Positions 5,041-7,639 of a stretch of 7,639 nt of DNA are shown piece by piece. The notes below the pieces were generated by a model, which was given only the letters and a program-made list of their open reading frames with translations, made no database searches and was not told the DNA's origin. Within the stretch, counting starts at the first letter, position 1. Every line of letters starts with the position of its first letter. Position numbers and translations under genes: made by a program. Source of the stretch: an uncultured Allobaculum sp. (GTDB lineage: Bacteria; Bacillota_I; Bacilli_A; Erysipelotrichales; Erysipelotrichaceae); assembly GCA_948467695.1 (NCBI GenBank), contig CAOKFJ010000077.1, positions 1 through 7,639 of the forward strand, read 5' to 3'.

Positions 5041-5100
5041 TTAATCCATCACTTTTTTGACTACGATGAGTAGGATAATCAGTCCTACAAGGTACTCCAT
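5041..5100 (-). CDS. 19-residue hydrophobic peptide, candidate type I toxin
   Basis: ATG at 5098-5100 is preceded on the minus strand by GGGAGG (5113-5108) with 7-nt spacing, and the stop is TAA 5041-5043. The peptide MEYLVGLIILLIVVKKVMD has an uninterrupted hydrophobic core (V5-V15) followed by a basic pair and a charged end, the shape of membrane-acting type I toxins such as Fst, Ibs or TxpA-like peptides. It is shorter than Fst (33 residues) and I see no clear Fst core motif, so a new family or a divergent one is possible. Such peptides damage or depolarise the inner membrane when overproduced. The context of convergent RNA, shared terminator and direct repeat is the main support. An alternative is an unrelated short membrane peptide. 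Confidence 0.6.
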   Translation of the reverse strand: MEYLVGLIILLIVVKKVMD

Positions 5101-5116
5101 CGTAAGTCCTCCCATT

Positions 5117-5161
5117 CTAGGGATTGTCGAAACCACCAATTTTTACATTGACTTTCGACAT
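5117..5161 (-). CDS. 14-residue upstream micro-ORF (leader of the toxin mRNA)
   Basis: MSKVNVKIGGFDNP. ATG at 5159-5161 follows TGGAGG with 10-nt spacing, and the stop is TAG 5117-5119. The stop lies 16 nt before the start of the hydrophobic ORF, with the latter's Shine-Dalgarno in between, so translation of the two is probably coupled. The frame is open further upstream, but that extension crosses a terminator hairpin and has no ribosome site, so the short start is preferred. It may act like mok in hok/sok, whose translation governs that of the toxin, or it may be a second peptide of the system. It is not a recognised family. Confidence 0.5.
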   Translation of the reverse strand: MSKVNVKIGGFDNP

Positions 5162-5177
5162 GAGTCGTTTACCTCCA

Positions 5178-5203
5178 GTGCCCGAAGGCACGCATCTATA
5201 ATA
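5178..5203 (-). promoter_or_regulatory. 5' UUCG hairpin and -10 box of the micro-ORF mRNA
   Basis: On the minus strand TATTAT (5203-5198) is followed within a few bases by GTGCC-TTCG-GGCAC (5191-5178), a 5-bp stem with the exceptionally stable C(UUCG)G tetraloop. The Shine-Dalgarno TGGAGG (5177-5172) comes directly after. The transcript would start at or just before the hairpin. No good -35 is found; TTCAAT at 18-nt spacing is the best, so the promoter call is tentative while the hairpin is certain. Confidence 0.5.
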
Positions 5204-5263
5204 CATTTTTTTTAGCGAACGATTGAAAGAAATCAACGCAGAATGGATCACGTTTGAAGAAAC

Positions 5264-5296
5264 CTCTAACTCTATAAACAGAGTTAGAGTTTTTTT
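5264..5296 (+). terminator. Intrinsic terminator on + with no upstream gene
   Basis: A perfect 10-bp stem, CTCTAACTCT (5264-5273) and AGAGTTAGAG (5280-5289), with a 6-nt loop, followed by seven T residues (5290-5296). No plus-strand gene ends before it. A consensus TATAAT lies on + at 5197-5202 (no clear -35), so a plus-strand RNA of about 90 nt ending here, or a longer one antisense to the micro-ORF mRNA, is possible. Confidence 0.85.
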
Positions 5297-5450
5297 GTTA
5301 TGTGTCAGTGACGCAGCTGCCAAACAATTTTTATGATGCTGCAGCGAGGCTGGACTCATGAGATCCGGCGGGACGGAAGACTGGTTGAAACTGTGCGGTA
5401 CGTAAAGTCAAGGCGTCAATGACGTGCTGCTCATGATGCCATTTACGCAA
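5297..5450. other. Spacer upstream of the mannitol operator region
   Basis: No gene is seen. It contains a short palindrome CGTCA-A-TGACG (5413-5423), related in feel but not identical to the dyads further downstream. Confidence 0.5.
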
Positions 5451-5520
5451 TGTCACTGGTGACATATGGCACTGGTGTCACCATGTCGCCACAGAAAAAA
5501 TGGCACTTGTTCGCGTGACA
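5451..5520. promoter_or_regulatory. Cluster of three TGNCAC/GTGNCA dyads, likely MtlR sites
   Basis: TGTCAC-TG-GTGACA (5451-5464), TGGCAC-TG-GTGTCA (5467-5480) and TGGCAC-N8-GTGACA (5501-5520). The half sites resemble those of the Bacillus MtlR box (TTGNCAC...GTGNCAA), although the spacers of 2, 2 and 8 differ from the usual 6. They end about 20 bp upstream of the proposed -35 of mtlA, the position expected for an activator of the MtlR type, whose gene follows mtlA. Confidence 0.55.
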
Positions 5521-5538
5521 AATCTAAATCGGATTAAG

Positions 5539-5567
5539 TTGTTGCAATGAAAAGGTTTTCGTAAACT
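5539..5567 (+). promoter_or_regulatory. Probable mtlA promoter
   Basis: -35 TTGTTG (5539-5544), a 17-nt spacer and -10 TAAACT (5562-5567). The poor match to consensus suits an activator-dependent promoter. The leader would be about 45 nt and ends in AAAGGAG 10 nt before the mtlA ATG. Confidence 0.45.
5548..5561. promoter_or_regulatory. Degenerate cre-like site (CcpA)
   Basis: TGAAAAGGTTTTCG lies inside the spacer between the mtlA -35 and -10. It resembles the catabolite-responsive element TGWAANCGNTNWCA with two mismatches, one of them in the central CG. Catabolite repression of mtl operons through CcpA is common in Bacillota, so the position is sensible but the match is weak. Confidence 0.3.
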
Positions 5568-5618
5568 TAAATCAACAAAAGAACTTCAAAAAAAACAAAA
5601 GAAAGGAGCTTCACCAAG

Positions 5619-7340
5619 ATGAAAGAAAAGGTTCAAAAATTCGGGCGTTTCCTCTCGGGAATGGTAATGCCCAACATCGCAGTGTTCATTGCATGGGGTC
5701 TTCTCACTGCACTGTTCATCCCGACCGGCTGGCTGCCCAACGCCACGCTGGCAGAAATTATCGGACCGATGCAGCGCTTCCTGCTTCCGGTCCTGATCGC
5801 CTACTCCGGCGGTACGATGGTTTATCAGAAACGAGGCGGCATCATCGGCGCCGCTGCCGCAATCGGTATTATCGCCGGTGTCGAAACACCAATGTTCATC
5901 GGTGCCATGGTCGCTGGTCCTCTTGGCGGCTGGTGCATGAAGAAAGTCGATGAGTTCCTCGATCCGCGCACTCCCAACGGATTCGAAATGCTCGTCTCCA
6001 ACTTCTCCGCCGGAATCCTCGGCGCAATCCTCGCCATCCTCGGCTGCCTGGCAATCGGTCCTGTATGTGTGGTACTCAACACATTCCTCGAAACCTGCGT
6101 AGGCTTCCTCGTTAACCACGGCATGCTCTGGCTGACCAGCCTGCTGGTTGAACCGGGCAAAGTGCTCTTCCTCAACAACGCAATCAACCAGGGTATCTTC
6201 ACTCCGATGGGAATGGCTCAGGCTGCTGAAACCGGCAAGTCGATCTTCTTCCTGATCGAAGCCAACCCCGGTCCCGGTCTTGGCCTGCTGCTTGCCTACT
6301 GGTTCTTCTCCAAAGGCAACGCGAAAGAATCCGCACCTGGTGCCATGATCATCGAATTCTTCGGCGGTATTCACGAAATCTACTTCCCTTACGTGCTCAT
6401 GAACCCGATCACCATCCTCGGTCTGATCGCCGGCGGCATGACAGGCGTAATGATCAACTCGGTTCTCGGCGGCGGTCTTGTTTCGGCAGCTTCCCCCGGA
6501 TCCATTATCGCAATCCTCGGCATGTGCGCTAGAGACAGCTACATTCCGGTCATCCTCTCCATCGTCGCTTCCTGCGCCGTATCCTTCGGTATCAACGCAT
6601 TCCTGCTCAAAGTCTTCGGCAAAGAGGAAGACCTCGAAGCCGCAAAAGCCAAAAACGCAGCCGCAAAATCCGCTTCCAAAGGCATCGCAGCTCCGGCTCC
6701 TGCCGCAGCACCTGCACTTGCCATCAGCGCAAACGCTCCTCTTCACATCGCCTTCGCCTGCGACGCAGGCATGGGTTCTTCGGCCATGGGCGCTGCAGCC
6801 CTGAGCAAAAAGCTCAAAGCAGCGGGCATGGACATCCAGATTCCGCATTACGCAATCAACGACCTTCCGCATGAAATGCAGGTGGTTGTCACTCACCAGT
6901 CGCTTGAAGGACGCGCCCGCCAGCAGTGCCCTGAAGCGAAAATCTATCCGATCACAAACTTCATGGGCGGATCCGAATACGATGCCATCGTTGAAGATCT
7001 CGTCAAAAACCAGAGCCAGACAGCAGCCGCTGAACCCAAAGCAGCACCTGCCGCAAAAGCTCCGGTACACACAATCTACTTCGCCTGCGATGCAGGCATG
7101 GGCTCCTCGGCGATGGGCGCAGCCGCTCTTGGCAAAAAGTTCAAAGCCGCAGGCTCCACAATCCAGGTTCTCCACTCCGCAATCAACGACCTTCCTGTTG
7201 AAACACCTATCGTAGTCACTCATGAATCCCTGGCAGGACGCGCTGCACAGCAGTGCCCCTACGCCAAGATCTTCCCGATCACAAACTTCATGGGCGGCAA
7301 AGAGTATGACTCCATTGTCGAGGAAGTGATGGCTGCATGA
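5619..7340 (+). CDS. mtlA: Mannitol-specific PTS transporter EIICB with duplicated IIB domain
   Basis: 573 residues. ATG 5619 has AAAGGAG 10 nt upstream. MtlA takes up mannitol across the cytoplasmic membrane and phosphorylates it to mannitol-1-phosphate. Residues 1-335 are the membrane IIC domain with several hydrophobic segments and the diagnostic G250-I-H-E-I-Y-F-P-Y-V-L-M motif of the mannitol family. An Ala/Pro/Lys-rich linker (about 336-373) leads to IIB-1 with phosphocysteine C381 in A-C-D-A-G-M-G-S-S-A-M-G. A second Ala/Pro linker (about 464-483) leads to IIB-2 with C490 in the same motif. The two IIB copies are about 75% identical by my count (63 of 84 aligned residues). Ordinary EIICB is about 470 residues, so the extra length is the second IIB. 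There is no IIA domain; a separate MtlF is expected elsewhere. Codons strongly favour C at the third position, suggesting high expression. The stop overlaps mtlR as ATGA. Confidence 0.95.
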   Translation: MKEKVQKFGRFLSGMVMPNIAVFIAWGLLTALFIPTGWLPNATLAEIIGPMQRFLLPVLIAYSGGTMVYQKRGGIIGAAAAIGIIAGVETPMFIGAMVAGPLGGWCMKKVDEFLDPRTPNGFEMLVSNFSAGILGAILAILGCLAIGPVCVVLNTFLETCVGFLVNHGMLWLTSLLVEPGKVLFLNNAINQGIFTPMGMAQAAETGKSIFFLIEANPGPGLGLLLAYWFFSKGNAKESAPGAMIIEFFGGIHEIYFPYVLMNPITILGLIAGGMTGVMINSVLGGGLVSAASPGSIIAILGMCARDSYIPVILSIVASCAVSFGINAFLLKVFGKEEDLEAAKAKNAAAKSASKGIAAPAPAAAPALAISANAPLHIAFACDAGMGSSAMGAAALSKKLKAAGMDIQIPHYAINDLPHEMQVVVTHQSLEGRARQQCPEAKIYPITNFMGGSEYDAIVEDLVKNQSQTAAAEPKAAPAAKAPVHTIYFACDAGMGSSAMGAAALGKKFKAAGSTIQVLHSAINDLPVETPIVVTHESLAGRAAQQCPYAKIFPITNFMGGKEYDSIVEEVMAA

Positions 7341-7639
7341 TCTTTTCCGATCGGATCCGCCGCATCCTCACTCTCTTACTCGACGCTCCCGAATCCGAAT
7401 GGCAATCGATCGACAGCCTAGCAGCTAATCTTCAAGTATCACGACGCACCATCTTTCGCGAAATCTCCGGACTGGACAGTCAGCTGTCCAGTCTGCAGAT
7501 CGCGTTTGAATCCAAACCCGGCAAAGGCATCCGCCTAAGCGGCGATGCAAATGCCCGCAGACAGCTTCGCGAAGCGCTTCGCACCAGCGACATTCCGTAT
7601 CGCGACCGCAGCGAACGCCGAAAGCTTCTGCTTTACGAA
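7337..7639 (+). CDS. mtlR: MtlR/BglG-type PRD transcriptional regulator (partial, 3' end outside window)
   Basis: ATG 7337 overlaps the mtlA stop (ATGA), so translation is coupled; a GAGG lies about 14 nt upstream. 101 codons are visible. Residues about 5-50 form an HTH_11-type winged helix-turn-helix (Q-S-I-D-S-L-A-A-N-L-Q-V-S-R-R-T-I-F-R-E-I), followed by a wing F-E-S-K-P-G-K-G-I-R-L-S-G-D. From about residue 92 (S-E-R-R-K-L-L-L-Y-E) the second HTH (Mga-like) of this family begins. Full MtlR proteins continue with two PRDs and EIIB- and EIIA-like domains, whose phosphorylation sets activity; these lie beyond the window. The likely job is activation of the mtl operon through the dyads at 5451-5520. 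The gene name rests on position after mtlA plus the HTH. Confidence 0.85.
   Translation, partial: MIFSDRIRRILTLLLDAPESEWQSIDSLAANLQVSRRTIFREISGLDSQLSSLQIAFESKPGKGIRLSGDANARRQLREALRTSDIPYRDRSERRKLLLYE

Larger units (their letters stand above)
4925..5191 (-). ncRNA. Proposed toxin mRNA (RNA I-like), about 265 nt, structured
   Basis: The extent is inferred from the 5' hairpin next to a -10-like box and the terminator at 4924-4959. In transcript order it holds a UUCG-capped hairpin, the 14-codon ORF, the 19-codon hydrophobic ORF, a 16-bp palindrome GATGGATTAATCCATC (5035-5050) placing the second ORF's stop codon in a hairpin loop, a 6-bp hairpin AAGCAG/CTGCTT (5011-5028), the direct-repeat copy (4967-4980), a CCUCC element (4963-4967) and the terminator. 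The element UUGCCUCCA (complement of 4962-4970) can pair over 9 bp, one of them G-U, with UGGAGGUAA covering the first Shine-Dalgarno (complement of 5169-5177). This suggests 5'-3' long-range closure of the mRNA. Confidence 0.5.

Noticed and set aside
5117..5359. An 80-codon extension of the 14-codon micro-ORF
   Set aside because: The extension reads through the terminator stem 5264-5296 and the promoter-like region with no ribosome site; the strong site is at 5172-5177, before the short start.
5586..7223. A 545-codon open frame antisense to mtlA
   Set aside because: It mirrors the strong C-ending codon bias of mtlA, is rich in Cys, Asp and Gly with no recognisable domain, and lacks a ribosome site. 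It is a shadow of the sense gene.
7345..7354. Palindrome TCCGATCGGA at the start of mtlR
   Set aside because: It lies inside coding sequence and is easily explained by codon content, with no promoter geometry around it.

Overview
The window looks like a piece of a Bacillota chromosome. The support is strong AGGAGG-type ribosome binding sites, T-rich intrinsic terminators, a Gram-positive-type mannitol PTS operon and moderate GC. An Erysipelotrichia-like host is my guess from overall flavour, not something the sequence proves. No tRNA, rRNA, CRISPR array or complete transposase was seen.

Layout. (1) 1-1540: the 3' end of a basic, repeat-containing protein on +, then two small minus-strand genes. 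One is an unrecognised 102-residue protein with an excellent promoter and a perfect 16-bp palindrome abutting its -10. The other is a stand-alone DsrE domain of the YedF type that has lost both the usual TusA half and the usual cysteine pair. (2) 1541-3125: about 1.4 kb with no convincing intact gene. It holds a strong bidirectional terminator hairpin, a cluster of inverted repeats (2727-2920) and a fragment of a DUF4143-type ATPase gene, so it reads as decayed or mobile-element-scarred DNA. (3) 3195-4585: two intact plus-strand genes, a Cof-type HAD phosphatase and a Panacea/SocA-like (DUF4065) antitoxin-domain protein with no visible toxin partner, followed by a terminator. (4) 4690-5300: a compact, unusual RNA locus. 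A minus-strand transcript with a UUCG-capped 5' hairpin carries two micro-ORFs (14 and 19 codons), both with strong Shine-Dalgarno sites; the second encodes a hydrophobic peptide. A short plus-strand RNA converges on it, the two share a bidirectional terminator, and a 14-bp direct repeat flanks that terminator. This is the architecture of Fst/par-like type I toxin-antitoxin systems, and it is the most interesting thing in the window. (5) 5451-7639: the mannitol operon. Operator-like dyads and a promoter precede mtlA (EIICB with the IIB domain duplicated), which overlaps by 4 bp the start of mtlR (a BglG/MtlR-type PRD regulator, cut by the window end).

How the parts work together: MtlA would import and phosphorylate mannitol, and MtlR would activate the operon through the upstream dyads according to its own PTS phosphorylation. 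The enzyme IIA and mannitol-1-phosphate dehydrogenase genes would be expected further downstream, outside the window. The RNA toxin-antitoxin candidate sits immediately upstream of this operon. The remaining genes show no obvious functional link to each other.
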